DNA of 64,000 nucleotides from the NCBI GenBank assembly GCA_902574995.1, contig CACGPP010000005.1, positions 32,980 through 96,979 of the forward strand, written 5' to 3'. The DNA is from an uncultured Alphaproteobacteria bacterium. GTDB lineage: Bacteria; Pseudomonadota; Alphaproteobacteria; HIMB59. This document shows, one piece after another, positions 1 to 8,475 of this stretch (positions are counted from its first letter, which is position 1; each line of letters opens with the position of its first letter). The translations under genes were made by a program, and so were the position numbers. The notes below the pieces were generated by a model. That model saw only the letters and a program-made list of their open reading frames with translations, was not told the origin of the DNA and did not search any database.

Positions 1-228
1 TGAGATTTGTTTTGAGGGATATATTTGTGTTATTTTTGGTGTAACTATCATAGTTAAAACAGAGCCAATTGAAAAAATTACAAACAAATATCCCATACCT
101 GTATAATCGACATTAATTTGATCTTTTATATCTGGTATTCTTACTGCCCAAAGTCCAACAAAAAAAGAAATTGAGAAAAATAATGCTTTGCACGCATTAG
201 CCTCTGAAAAATTACTCTTTAATTTCAA
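1..228 (-). CDS. MFS transporter, N-terminal part (truncated by window edge)
   Basis: This reading frame is missing from the ORF track because it starts with TTG and runs off the left edge. Translating the minus strand from a TTG at 228 gives 76 codons without a stop. They include a hydrophobic helix followed by 'GLWAVRIPDIKDQ' and a second hydrophobic helix. An Arg-Ile-Pro-Asp-Ile-Lys patch after the first helix is what I know from the N-terminus of YbjJ-like major facilitator transporters. An in-frame stop lies three codons upstream of the TTG, so the start is TTG or the ATT just before it; no clear ribosome binding site is seen. It lies 18 bases after the thioesterase stop and may be co-transcribed with it. 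The substrate cannot be inferred. Confidence 0.6.
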   Translation of the reverse strand, partial: MKLKSNFSEANACKALFFSISFFVGLWAVRIPDIKDQINVDYTGMGYLFVIFSIGSVLTMIVTPKITQIYPSKQIS

Positions 229-246
229 AATAGATTAATTAAATAG

Positions 247-684
247 CTACCAACCACCATCATCATCTGCTTTTTTGTCTTTAACAGATTTAATAGATGA
301 AGTTTTAACTAATTTCCATATACCACTTCCAGAAACAATAATTTCATTTTTTGAAAAGACTTTACAATTAACAAAACAAAGTGTTTTAGTCATTCTCTCT
401 ATAGTTGGTAAGCCTATTAGTTCATCTCCTTTTTGAGCTGAAAATGTAAAGTGAGTGTTCATGGATATAGTAACACAAGGTTTATTTCCAAAAGACTTAT
501 AAGCAGCATTGCCCATAACATTATCTAAAAAAGACATTAAGAAACCTCCATGTGCAAATTTTCCTGAGTTAAGATGTTTTTCAGTAACAAACATTCGATA
601 TTTATCCTGATTATTTTCTGATTTTGTCTCTAATTCACCAAGTAATTGTGTATATGAAGATTTTGATATTAACTTCCAGGTCAT
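247..684 (-). CDS. PaaI-family hotdog-fold thioesterase
   Basis: This 145-residue protein has the size and core motif of single-domain hotdog acyl-CoA thioesterases of the PaaI/YbgC type. 'AHGGFLMSFLDNVMG' around residues 44-58 matches the HGG...D pattern in which the glycine pair and the acidic residue sit at the acyl-CoA site. The later strand 'THFTFSAQKGDEL' also fits the fold. Such enzymes hydrolyse aryl- or acyl-CoA in the cytosol, often as housekeeping of stalled CoA esters. It is transcribed away from the gamma-glutamyltransferase gene and towards the MFS transporter. The natural substrate is unknown. Confidence 0.75.
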   Translation of the reverse strand: MTWKLISKSSYTQLLGELETKSENNQDKYRMFVTEKHLNSGKFAHGGFLMSFLDNVMGNAAYKSFGNKPCVTISMNTHFTFSAQKGDELIGLPTIERMTKTLCFVNCKVFSKNEIIVSGSGIWKLVKTSSIKSVKDKKADDDGGW

Positions 685-722
685 ATATAACTTTATAATG
701 CAATCTTTAAAAAAAGAAATAT

Positions 723-740
723 TTTATGAAATTTCATAAA
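723..740. promoter_or_regulatory. 18-bp perfect palindrome in divergent intergenic region
   Basis: TTTATGAAATTTCATAAA reads identically on both strands. It sits in the 94-base gap between the divergent thioesterase and gamma-glutamyltransferase genes, about 40 bases from each start. The perfect symmetry and the location suggest an operator for a dimeric regulator serving both promoters. In such AT-rich DNA a chance palindrome is possible, and no regulator is assigned. Confidence 0.35.
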
Positions 741-778
741 CTATTTAACTTAGTTATTAATACTAAACTTTATGCGTA

Positions 779-2530
779 ATGAATAGATCTTATAGAATTG
801 AAGATAATAGCTCTAATAGTTTTATACCTAGTTACTCTGGTACTAATGGTGCAGTAGCAACACATTCAAATTTATCCTCAATGACAGCCTATAATATTTT
901 AAATCAAGACAGAGGTAATGCATTTGATGCTGCTGCTGGAGCAATGTTAATTGAAGGTCTTGTAAATCCTCAAATGTTTGGAATGGGTGGTGAAGGTGTG
1001 ATGATATTAAAACCCAAAAACCAAAACCCTGTTGTCTTAAATGGAAATACTTTATCGCCAAGAAAATTTAATTTTTTAAATTTAGTTACCAGGGGTTTTA
1101 CAGAAGTTCCAGATGAAGGAGTATTATGTGCTGGAGTTCCAGCAGCATTTTCTAGTATTTTTAGAATGTTACAATTATATGGAACATTAGATTTTAGGAC
1201 TATTTCTAAATATGCAAAAATATACGCAAAAGAAGGATATCCTTTACACACAGGAATAATAAACCAAAATAAATTTGGGTTAAAAAGTCTAAAAGGTAAA
1301 TTTATAAGAGAGTGGAAAAATTCTGCTAAATTATATTTAAAAAATAATAAAATTCCAAAAGTAGGAAGTTTATTCAGAAATTCGGCTTACGCAAACTTAA
1401 TAGATTATCTTGGTAATTACGAGAAAAAGATTACAGGATCTCGAAATAATAAATTTAATAAATTGCATGATGCTTTTTATAAAGGTGATGTTGCAAACTC
1501 AATTTTAAAATATTCACAAAAAAATGAAGGGCTACTTTCAAAAGAAGATTTTGAAAATTTTAATGTGAAATTTGAAAAAACAATTTCAGAAAAATATGGT
1601 GATTACCAAGTTCATAAAACTAATTTCTGGGGACAAGGATTGACTAGTTTAATGATGTTGAAAATGCTTAACAAACAAAAAATTAAATCACTTAATTCAG
1701 CTGGTGATATTCATAAATTTACAGAAATTTTAAAATTAACTTTTGCTGACAGAGAGATGTATTTCACTGGGAAGTACAATTCAAAAGTCAAAGCAAATCA
1801 CCTATTAGATGACTCTTACCTCAATAAAAGAATGCAATTAATTAAAGATAAGGCAATTGACTCTATAATTCCAGGGAACCCCCTATCCAAGAAATCATTT
1901 CTCCCAATTGAAAATGATATTAAACCATGGGGCGCTGGCACAGTTCATATAAGTATTATAGATAAAGATAATAATGCTATTTCGTGCACACCAAGTGGTG
2001 GATGGATCAGATCTAATGAAGTAATCAATGAATTAGGATTTCCCCTAGGTAATAGATTAATGACGTTTTATTTATCAAAACCAGGTCACGTAAATTTTAT
2101 AGCACCTGTACAACAACCAAGGACAACATTGAGCCCTACTTTGATTATCAATCAAAAAAAGAGAGAAATTTTAAGTTGTGGGACTATGGGCGGTGACGCT
2201 CAAGATCAATGGCAAGCACAATTTTTAATGAATTATATATTTTCAAATATGCCTATTGACCAAGCTTTAAATGAACCCAGAGTTTCATCAGAGCATTTAC
2301 CTGCTTTTTTTCACCCTCATGATCCAAATTTGAAACAATTATTATTAGAAGAGCGACTTTCGCCCTTTATTTCTCAATTAAATAAAAAAGGACATAAATG
2401 CCTTAAAACTACAGACTGGAGCGAAGGTTTTATTTTATGCGCCAGAAAACAAGATAAAATTTATGATGCATATGCAGATATTAGAAGTTATAAGAGTCAA
2501 ATATTTCAAGCACAGGCACTAGCATGGTAA
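779..2530 (+). CDS. gamma-glutamyltransferase-family (Ntn-hydrolase) protein
   Basis: This 583-residue protein has the usual length and motif order of gamma-glutamyltranspeptidases. The N-terminal region has 'NAFDAAAGAMLIEGLVNPQM' followed by 'GMGGEG'. The small-subunit start is 'GAGTVHISIID', which places the expected autocatalytic nucleophile at Thr388, compared with Thr391 in the E. coli enzyme. A C-terminal 'GGDAQDQWQAQFLMNYIF' block is also typical. There is no signal peptide, so unlike classical periplasmic GGT it should act in the cytosol on gamma-glutamyl compounds, or on another amide as in the acylase-like relatives. It begins a tight run with mazG (7-base overlap), tolC-like and lysR genes. 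The substrate is not determinable from sequence. Confidence 0.8.
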   Translation: MNRSYRIEDNSSNSFIPSYSGTNGAVATHSNLSSMTAYNILNQDRGNAFDAAAGAMLIEGLVNPQMFGMGGEGVMILKPKNQNPVVLNGNTLSPRKFNFLNLVTRGFTEVPDEGVLCAGVPAAFSSIFRMLQLYGTLDFRTISKYAKIYAKEGYPLHTGIINQNKFGLKSLKGKFIREWKNSAKLYLKNNKIPKVGSLFRNSAYANLIDYLGNYEKKITGSRNNKFNKLHDAFYKGDVANSILKYSQKNEGLLSKEDFENFNVKFEKTISEKYGDYQVHKTNFWGQGLTSLMMLKMLNKQKIKSLNSAGDIHKFTEILKLTFADREMYFTGKYNSKVKANHLLDDSYLNKRMQLIKDKAIDSIIPGNPLSKKSFLPIENDIKPWGAGTVHISIIDKDNNAISCTPSGGWIRSNEVINELGFPLGNRLMTFYLSKPGHVNFIAPVQQPRTTLSPTLIINQKKREILSCGTMGGDAQDQWQAQFLMNYIFSNMPIDQALNEPRVSSEHLPAFFHPHDPNLKQLLLEERLSPFISQLNKKGHKCLKTTDWSEGFILCARKQDKIYDAYADIRSYKSQIFQAQALAW

Positions 2531-3297
2531 ATAAAAAGAACAAATTAAATGATTTAATTGATGTAGTTAAGAGACTAAGAAATCCAAAAAATGGATGTCC
2601 ATGGGATATACAACAAACTTCCAAATCATTAGCAAAGTATACTTTAGAGGAAGCTTATGAGGTTATCGAAGCAATTGAGTCAAATAATAACAAAGAGCTA
2701 GAAGGAGAACTTGGCGATTTATTACTACAAGTTATTTATCACTCAGTTATTGCTGCTGAAAAAAAGAAATTTTCTATTGATGATGTCATTGATACAAGTG
2801 TAAAAAAAATGAAATCTCGTCATCCTCATATTTTTATGCGTGATGAGTCAATCAAAACTGTTCAAGATGTTAATGATTTTTGGGAAACACAAAAAAAATT
2901 TGAAAGAAAAAAGAAAGGTGCTAAGTCTGTTTTAGATGGTGTAAGTGTAAACCTGCCTGCTGTTACTCGTTCACTTAAACTTCAAAAAAGAGCCGCAAAA
3001 GAGGGATTTGATTGGAAAAATGCAAATGGAACGTTAAAGAAGGTGAAAGAGGAATTAAATGAACTTTCAAATGAAATGAAAATTAATAATAAGAGAAAAA
3101 TTAAAGAGGAATTAGGAGATTTATTATTTTCATGTATTAATTTATCAAGAAAATTAGGCCTAGATACTGAAACAGTAATTAGGGACTCTAATAGGAAATT
3201 TGAAAAAAGATTTAAAAAAATGGAAAAAACAATGAATAAAAAAAAATTGAAATGGAATTTGAATAATTTGGAGAAAGAATGGCAAAAATCAAAATAA
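2524..3297 (+). CDS. mazG: nucleoside triphosphate pyrophosphohydrolase MazG
   Basis: MazG hydrolyses (d)NTPs to NMP and pyrophosphate and is thought to clear non-canonical nucleotides. This 257-residue protein has both MazG domains. The first has 'NGCPWDIQQT', 'TLEEAYEVIEAIE' and 'ELGDLLLQVIYH', which supply the EExxE...ExxD magnesium-binding helices, followed by 'SRHPHIF'. The second, from about residue 150, has 'KVKEELNEL' and 'EELGDLLFSCINLSRK'. Its length matches the E. coli protein (263 residues). The start codon overlaps the end of the upstream gene by 7 bases, indicating translational coupling. The C-terminus is lysine-rich, as is common in AT-rich genomes. Confidence 0.92.
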   Translation: MVNKKNKLNDLIDVVKRLRNPKNGCPWDIQQTSKSLAKYTLEEAYEVIEAIESNNNKELEGELGDLLLQVIYHSVIAAEKKKFSIDDVIDTSVKKMKSRHPHIFMRDESIKTVQDVNDFWETQKKFERKKKGAKSVLDGVSVNLPAVTRSLKLQKRAAKEGFDWKNANGTLKKVKEELNELSNEMKINNKRKIKEELGDLLFSCINLSRKLGLDTETVIRDSNRKFEKRFKKMEKTMNKKKLKWNLNNLEKEWQKSK

Positions 3298-4553
3298 TTG
3301 TTTTAAGTACATTCTTTTTATTTTTTTCAAAAGGTATCTTATCCTATGAAATCACTGATTTAATAAAAATTCTAGTCGAAAAAAATGAAACAAATTCTAA
3401 ATTTAAGTATGATAATCTAATTGATGAAAAAAATTTAGAATTAGCTGATACACTCTACATACCAGAAATTGATTATTCATTTAATGTTTCAAACAGTACT
3501 ACTAGTACTAATTCTACTTCTACACTTAACTCAAATACTCATACATTAAGCGCCACAGTCAACCTCTATAACGGTGGGTTTAGCCAGTTAAATTTAATTA
3601 CTACGCAAACTAGAAATCAAGCGTTTGACTATCTTAGAGAGTATCAAAAAGAGTTATTAATCAAAGAACTCCTAAATGGTTATAGTAATTTACAGACATT
3701 GATCTTTAAAAAGAAAAATCAACAACTGAATTTAGAATTTTATAGAAAAAAAGTCTTAGAAGCTGAAATATTATTTAAGGCAAACAGAGTTACAAAAACA
3801 GAAGTATTAGATTTAGAAAATGAGCTATTAGAGGCACAATCTGTGTCTTTGGATTATGATAGAAAAATAGATAATTTAATGCTTCAAGTTAGTAAGTTAC
3901 TTGATCTAGAAATTTATGATGAAGATGTAAATTTTGATTATGTGATAGACGTATCTAATTCACAAATTACTAAGAAATTATTTTCAGAATTGATGAATTC
4001 CTCTTATGGCCAATATCTCTCTTTTATTGAAGACACATATTTACCTGAACTAGAAATGAGCAAAAAAGATTTGAGACCTTCTGTTGATCTTACCTATTCC
4101 CTAAGTGAGAGTGATAATTATTCTGCAGCAATTGATCATAGAAGATCCTCATCTTTGTCACTATCACTTAGCGTTCCTATTTATGACGGCTATAAAGATG
4201 AAAATAATTTTAATATTGAGGAATATAATTATCAAAAAAAATTATTAGAACATAAAGACTTAAAGAGAGACTTACTTAATACTTACTTAGAGTCTTGGAA
4301 CAATTATGATTTTTATTTAAATAAAATAAACAACCAAGAAAAAATAATTAATAGCTTAGAATTAAAATTACAAGGAAATGAAATTTTATATAAAGCCCAA
4401 AAAATAGATATTAAACAACTTATTGAAAGTAAGAATGAATTAAATGATGCTCACAACATTTTATTGGATTTGAAATCCTCAAAAAAATATTATTTAATAG
4501 ACATACTGATATTAAACGGGGATTTGAATACAATTATTAATGGATTGGGATAG
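3279..4553 (+). CDS. TolC-family outer membrane efflux/secretion protein
   Basis: This 424-residue protein begins with a signal peptide ending near 'GILSYE'. Long amphipathic, probably coiled-coil helices ('KKKNQQLNLEFYRKKVLEAEILFKANRVTKTEVLDLENELLEAQS') repeat in the second half, with beta-strand blocks such as 'NTHTLSATVNLYNGGF' and 'SLSLSLSVPIYDGYKDE'. The 'NLYNGG' and 'PIYDG' strands followed by helical hairpins are typical of TolC-type trimeric channels. It overlaps mazG by 19 bases and has a GGAG ribosome binding site inside mazG. No inner-membrane pump or adaptor is adjacent, so its partner must be encoded elsewhere. A serine/threonine-rich stretch near residue 70 is low complexity. 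Confidence 0.8.
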   Translation: MAKIKIIVLSTFFLFFSKGILSYEITDLIKILVEKNETNSKFKYDNLIDEKNLELADTLYIPEIDYSFNVSNSTTSTNSTSTLNSNTHTLSATVNLYNGGFSQLNLITTQTRNQAFDYLREYQKELLIKELLNGYSNLQTLIFKKKNQQLNLEFYRKKVLEAEILFKANRVTKTEVLDLENELLEAQSVSLDYDRKIDNLMLQVSKLLDLEIYDEDVNFDYVIDVSNSQITKKLFSELMNSSYGQYLSFIEDTYLPELEMSKKDLRPSVDLTYSLSESDNYSAAIDHRRSSSLSLSLSVPIYDGYKDENNFNIEEYNYQKKLLEHKDLKRDLLNTYLESWNNYDFYLNKINNQEKIINSLELKLQGNEILYKAQKIDIKQLIESKNELNDAHNILLDLKSSKKYYLIDILILNGDLNTIINGLG

Positions 4554-5433
4554 ACTTAAAACATTTTATCACGTAGCTACAGCAGGTAGCATCTCTAGAG
4601 CTATGGATACTATTCACCTCAGTCAGTCTGCTATTACTAGACAAATTCAATCTCTTGAGCATAGTTTAAAAACCAAACTATTTAAAAGACACACAAAAGG
4701 TATAACTCTCACAGAGCAAGGTTCTTATCTTTTTGAAGAAACTGAAAAAATTTTTGCCGATTTAAATTCTATTGAAAAAAAGATAGTTGAATATAAGTCA
4801 GTTCCCACTGGTAACCTCTCCATTAATACTACAGTTGCTTTTGGATCGATGTGGCTTAGCCCAAGAATCAATGAATTTATTCATGAATACCCTGAAATTA
4901 ATCTTAAACTAAACTATTCTGAGGATGAGCAAGATATGCTTCGCCAAGATTATGATATTGGTTTATGGATGAGAAAACCAAGGCATTTAGATTTAGTTTC
5001 AAAGCACATAGCAACAATCAAATACCATATTTATGGATCAGCGAATTACATAAATGAAATGGGTATGCCTTTGAGAAGATCAGAGCTTAATAGCCATAGA
5101 TTAATTACATATGGAATAGGAAAACCATCCCCACTTTCTGACACCAATTGGATACTGAAAACTGGTGTTAAAAAAAACCAAAAAAATAGAAGACCTCATA
5201 TTACAATCAATAATCTATATGGTTTATTAGTAGCTGTTGAAACTGGTGCAGGATTAGCTGCATTACCTGACTATATGGCTCAACATAAAGCCCATCTTGT
5301 TAAAGTATTACCAGATATAGAAGGACCAAGTTACGATGTTCATATGGTTTATCATGAAAATCTAAAAGGGAGTTTAAAACTTATAGCTTTTAGAGATTTT
5401 CTTATGAATAAAATAAGCCAATGGAGATTTTGA
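4540..5433 (+). CDS. LysR-family transcriptional regulator
   Basis: This 297-residue protein has the family length and architecture. The N-terminal winged helix-turn-helix ('DRLKTFYHVATAGSISRAMDTIHLSQSAITRQIQSLE', residues 3-39) has the canonical recognition helix, and a linker helix leads to a periplasmic-binding-protein-like effector domain ending near residue 290. The effector is unknown. It starts 14 bases inside the tolC-like gene, so it is probably read as part of that operon rather than divergently from its target, which is less usual for LysR proteins. The segment 'VETGAGLAALPDYMA' in the effector domain is typical of the family. Confidence 0.9.
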   Translation: MDWDRLKTFYHVATAGSISRAMDTIHLSQSAITRQIQSLEHSLKTKLFKRHTKGITLTEQGSYLFEETEKIFADLNSIEKKIVEYKSVPTGNLSINTTVAFGSMWLSPRINEFIHEYPEINLKLNYSEDEQDMLRQDYDIGLWMRKPRHLDLVSKHIATIKYHIYGSANYINEMGMPLRRSELNSHRLITYGIGKPSPLSDTNWILKTGVKKNQKNRRPHITINNLYGLLVAVETGAGLAALPDYMAQHKAHLVKVLPDIEGPSYDVHMVYHENLKGSLKLIAFRDFLMNKISQWRF

Positions 5434-5477
5434 CTATCAAAATTTTCTTTTTTTATTAAAAATATACATAAAAAAAC

Positions 5478-6632
5478 ATGAATAATTTATTAAAAACATA
5501 CAAATTTAGTAATTTTAGAGTGGTAAAGGGTAATGGATGTTATTTATACACCTCTGATAAAAGAAAATTATTAGATTTCTCAGCAGGGGTTGCTGTAAAT
5601 TCTCTTGGATATAATCATCCAGTAATTAAAAATAGCCTTAAAGCTCAACTTAAAACAGGAATTACTCATCTGTCAGGATCACAAATACATGAATTTAAAA
5701 CTAAATTATCTAAGTTACTATCTGATAATTCCAATAAAGGGGATGTATTCTTTTCTAACTCTGGTGCCGAGAGTATTGAGGCTGCTCTAAAAATTGCGAG
5801 AAATTACGGTAATAAAAATGGTAAAGATGAGATTATAGCAATGACCTCCTCTTTTCATGGGAGAACAATTGGGGCTTTATCCGTTGGTAGTAATAAAAAA
5901 TATAAATCGAATATTGGTCCTGTTCCTGGGAAAGTAAAATTTTGCAAGTTTAATGATGTCTCTCATCTCAAAAAATTAGTAAATAAAAAAACGGTAGCAA
6001 TCATAATTGAATTTGTTCAGGGAGACGGAGGTATAAATATTTGCAGTAAGAATTTTGCAAAAGCTATAAAAGGGATATGTAAAAATAAGAAAATTTTGCT
6101 TATTGGGGATGAAATACAAGGTGGTATAGGTCGAACTGGTAAAATATTTGCTTACAAACATTACGGTGTCAATCCAGATATCATAACCTCTGCAAAAGGC
6201 CTAGGTTCAGGCATCCCCATAGGTGCTACAATAGTAAAAAAATATATATCCAAAATTATTTCTACTGGTTTTCATGGCTCAACTTTTGGAGGTGGTATGC
6301 TTCAAACAAGAGTTTCATATAATGTATTTAAAACTATAAATACTAAAAGATTTTTAAATAAAGTACTGATTAATGGTAATTTACTATCTAGTCTAATTAA
6401 GAAAATGCACCATCTACATAAAGATAAAATAGTTGATACAAGATGTTTGGGTCTTATGGCTGGTGTTGAGTTTAAAAATAATCAAATCGCATTAAAAACA
6501 TATGAAAAAATGTCAAAAAACGGCCTTATATCAACTCTAATACAAGGAAACATAATCCGTCTTACACCACCTTTAATTGTTTCAAGTGGAGAAATAAGAA
6601 AGGCAATAAAGATAATAACTCAATCGTTGTAA
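5478..6632 (+). CDS. argD: acetylornithine aminotransferase-like class III aminotransferase
   Basis: This PLP enzyme is expected to transfer an amino group between glutamate and N-acetylglutamate semialdehyde in arginine synthesis. The 384-residue length is normal for ArgD. Visible motifs are 'FFSNSGAESIEAALKIAR' (phosphate-binding loop and amino acceptor site), 'SFHGRTIGALS', 'GDEIQGGIGRTG' (the aspartate contacts the PLP ring nitrogen) and 'SAKGLGSG', with the Schiff-base lysine at residue 240. It faces argB, whose stop is 2 bases away on the other strand, so the arginine genes are convergent rather than one operon. A succinylornithine or related omega-aminotransferase cannot be excluded, but the adjacent argB and argC favour ArgD. 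Confidence 0.85.
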   Translation: MNNLLKTYKFSNFRVVKGNGCYLYTSDKRKLLDFSAGVAVNSLGYNHPVIKNSLKAQLKTGITHLSGSQIHEFKTKLSKLLSDNSNKGDVFFSNSGAESIEAALKIARNYGNKNGKDEIIAMTSSFHGRTIGALSVGSNKKYKSNIGPVPGKVKFCKFNDVSHLKKLVNKKTVAIIIEFVQGDGGINICSKNFAKAIKGICKNKKILLIGDEIQGGIGRTGKIFAYKHYGVNPDIITSAKGLGSGIPIGATIVKKYISKIISTGFHGSTFGGGMLQTRVSYNVFKTINTKRFLNKVLINGNLLSSLIKKMHHLHKDKIVDTRCLGLMAGVEFKNNQIALKTYEKMSKNGLISTLIQGNIIRLTPPLIVSSGEIRKAIKIITQSL

Positions 6633-6634
6633 TT

Positions 6635-7483
6635 TCAATAATCTAAAGATTGTTTTTGAAATACAGTACCAATACCCTCTTCTGTCTCTAACTCATTTAT
6701 AAGAGCATTTTTTATTTCGCCACTTATAATATGAATTTTTTGAACACCTTGATTTAGAGCTTTTAATGAGTTCTCGACTTTTACAATCATCCCATTAGAG
6801 ATGATTTTCTCATCAAATAGTTTTCTTGCAACATTTTCATCAACTGCAGAAATTCTTTCTCCTTGTTTATCTTTGATAAAAGGGACATCAGAGATAAAAA
6901 TTAGCTTACTAGCTGAGAGGTTTATTGCTAATTCAGTAGCAATGGTGTCAGCATTAACATTTAATACTTCAGATGTATTTTTATCTAAAACTAAACTTGG
7001 CATAATTATCATATCATGTTCTTTAAATAAGTTTTTAATTTGTAAAGCATCAACTGAAACGACGTCCCCTACTTGACCATAATCAATGTCATCAACTACA
7101 TCTCTTCTTTTTGCTGCAATAAAGTCTTTCTTTGAAATAGGAATTGGAAAATTCCTGATATTATATCGTGAACTCAAGCTAAAAATATCTATTAAAATTT
7201 GACCAGATATTTTTTTGGCTGCCTCTATGTCTGTAGGAGATGTTACTCTTCTGCCATTTATTTTTTTTGGCTCAATACCATGTACATTGATCATATAGTT
7301 ATCTAGCTGTCGTCCAAATCCAAAGACTAAAACAACTTTTAACTTTGAAATAGAATTCAATAATTCTTTTATGTCGCTAATAACATTAACTATACTACCT
7401 TCATTATCACAAATTTTACCACTAACTTTTATGACAAGAATGGAATTTTGTAATATTGATTGGTAAAAACTTTGATTTTTCAT
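6635..7483 (-). CDS. argB: acetylglutamate kinase-like amino acid kinase, divergent motifs
   Basis: The 282-residue protein has the amino-acid kinase fold and ArgB-like landmarks, including 'GIEPKKINGRRVTSPTDIEAA' for the acetylglutamate site and 'NVNADTIATELA' for the ATP-site aspartate region. The usual glycine loops are altered. The N-terminal KxGG reads 'KVSG', and the hallmark VHGGGPQ reads 'VFGFGRQLD'. The GxQLD form is closer to what I recall of fused NAGS/kinase enzymes of the Xanthomonas/yeast type than to classical bacterial ArgB, but no GNAT domain is attached. Its start abuts the argC stop. It should phosphorylate N-acetylglutamate or a close analogue; the altered loop lowers certainty about the substrate. 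Confidence 0.75.
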   Translation of the reverse strand: MKNQSFYQSILQNSILVIKVSGKICDNEGSIVNVISDIKELLNSISKLKVVLVFGFGRQLDNYMINVHGIEPKKINGRRVTSPTDIEAAKKISGQILIDIFSLSSRYNIRNFPIPISKKDFIAAKRRDVVDDIDYGQVGDVVSVDALQIKNLFKEHDMIIMPSLVLDKNTSEVLNVNADTIATELAINLSASKLIFISDVPFIKDKQGERISAVDENVARKLFDEKIISNGMIVKVENSLKALNQGVQKIHIISGEIKNALINELETEEGIGTVFQKQSLDY

Positions 7484-8475
7484 TATAGATATAAAGGTAT
7501 CATTTGTTTTAATCCTAAAGTTTGATCAAGATCAAAGATTATATTCATACATTCAACAGCGTTACCTGAAGCACCCTTTACTAAGTTATCTAAACAAGCC
7601 TCTACAACGAAGTGCCTCTGATCTCTATAAGAGAGTGAAATATCACAATAATTTGAACCTACTACATTAGAAAGCTTAGTATTATTTTGTATTCTAATGA
7701 AAGAAGAAGATTTAAAACAATCAACTAAACTAGAATTTAAGGACTCATAAGTTGTGTCTTCAATTGTTTCTATATGACTTGTTAGATATATCCCTCTTGA
7801 AAAAGGACCCGACAATGGAACAAATGATAGAGTCTCCTTTAAATTCGGAAAAGATTGATAAATTTCTGCCAAATGTCGATGTGAATTAATATTATATGAA
7901 AAAATATCTTTAGACCTTGTAGAATGATGATTTTTTATAGAGGGATTTTTACCACCACCACTTGAACCAGTAATAGCAGTAATAGATACTTTTTTAATTA
8001 TATATTGAAATGGTAATAAAGATAGTTGAGCCGTTAGTGCAAAACAACCAGGATTAGATATGTTTGAGGATTTTTTTATTTCATCAATTGAATTTTCAAT
8101 AAATCCATATTGAAACTTGCTTTGAATATCAGCGTCAAAATTTGATTTGTAATATTTGTTATAATCCTCTTGATTAGAAATTCTAAAATCAGAACTTAGG
8201 TCTATGATTTTAACTTTTGACAATAATTCATTGACATATTCATGGGCTGAACCATGAGGTAATGATAAAAAAACACAATCGAGATTTTTAAAATCATCAA
8301 GATTAGATGTCTGTAAATCTTTCATATTTAATGACTGTAAATGTGGAAATTCCTCATCTATTTCCATTTCTCTTTGAAAGATTTTTGATAATTTTACTTC
8401 AGGATGTACAGAGAGAATTCGTATTAACTCAATACCTAAATAACCATTTGCTCCAATTATGCCTACTTTAATCAT
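7483..8475 (-). CDS. argC: N-acetyl-gamma-glutamyl-phosphate reductase
   Basis: ArgC reduces N-acetyl-glutamyl phosphate to the semialdehyde with NADPH. The 330-residue protein has the N-terminal nucleotide-binding loop 'GIIGANGYLGIELIRIL', 'LSLPHGSAHEYV', 'IDLSSDFRI', the active-site 'SNPGCFALTAQLSLLPF' with its catalytic cysteine, 'GSSGGGK' and the C-terminal 'KGASGNAVECMN'. In typical ArgC the residue after NPGC is Tyr and is followed by Pro/Ala-Thr; here it is Phe-Ala-Leu. It lies between the P-loop gene (8-base overlap) and argB (1-base overlap), so translation is coupled along the three genes. Confidence 0.85.
   Translation of the reverse strand: MIKVGIIGANGYLGIELIRILSVHPEVKLSKIFQREMEIDEEFPHLQSLNMKDLQTSNLDDFKNLDCVFLSLPHGSAHEYVNELLSKVKIIDLSSDFRISNQEDYNKYYKSNFDADIQSKFQYGFIENSIDEIKKSSNISNPGCFALTAQLSLLPFQYIIKKVSITAITGSSGGGKNPSIKNHHSTRSKDIFSYNINSHRHLAEIYQSFPNLKETLSFVPLSGPFSRGIYLTSHIETIEDTTYESLNSSLVDCFKSSSFIRIQNNTKLSNVVGSNYCDISLSYRDQRHFVVEACLDNLVKGASGNAVECMNIIFDLDQTLGLKQMIPLYL

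Noticed and set aside
843-1251. Minus-strand ORFs opposite the gamma-glutamyltransferase N-terminus
   Set aside because: They are antisense to a well-conserved region of a clear gene and have no recognisable protein features.
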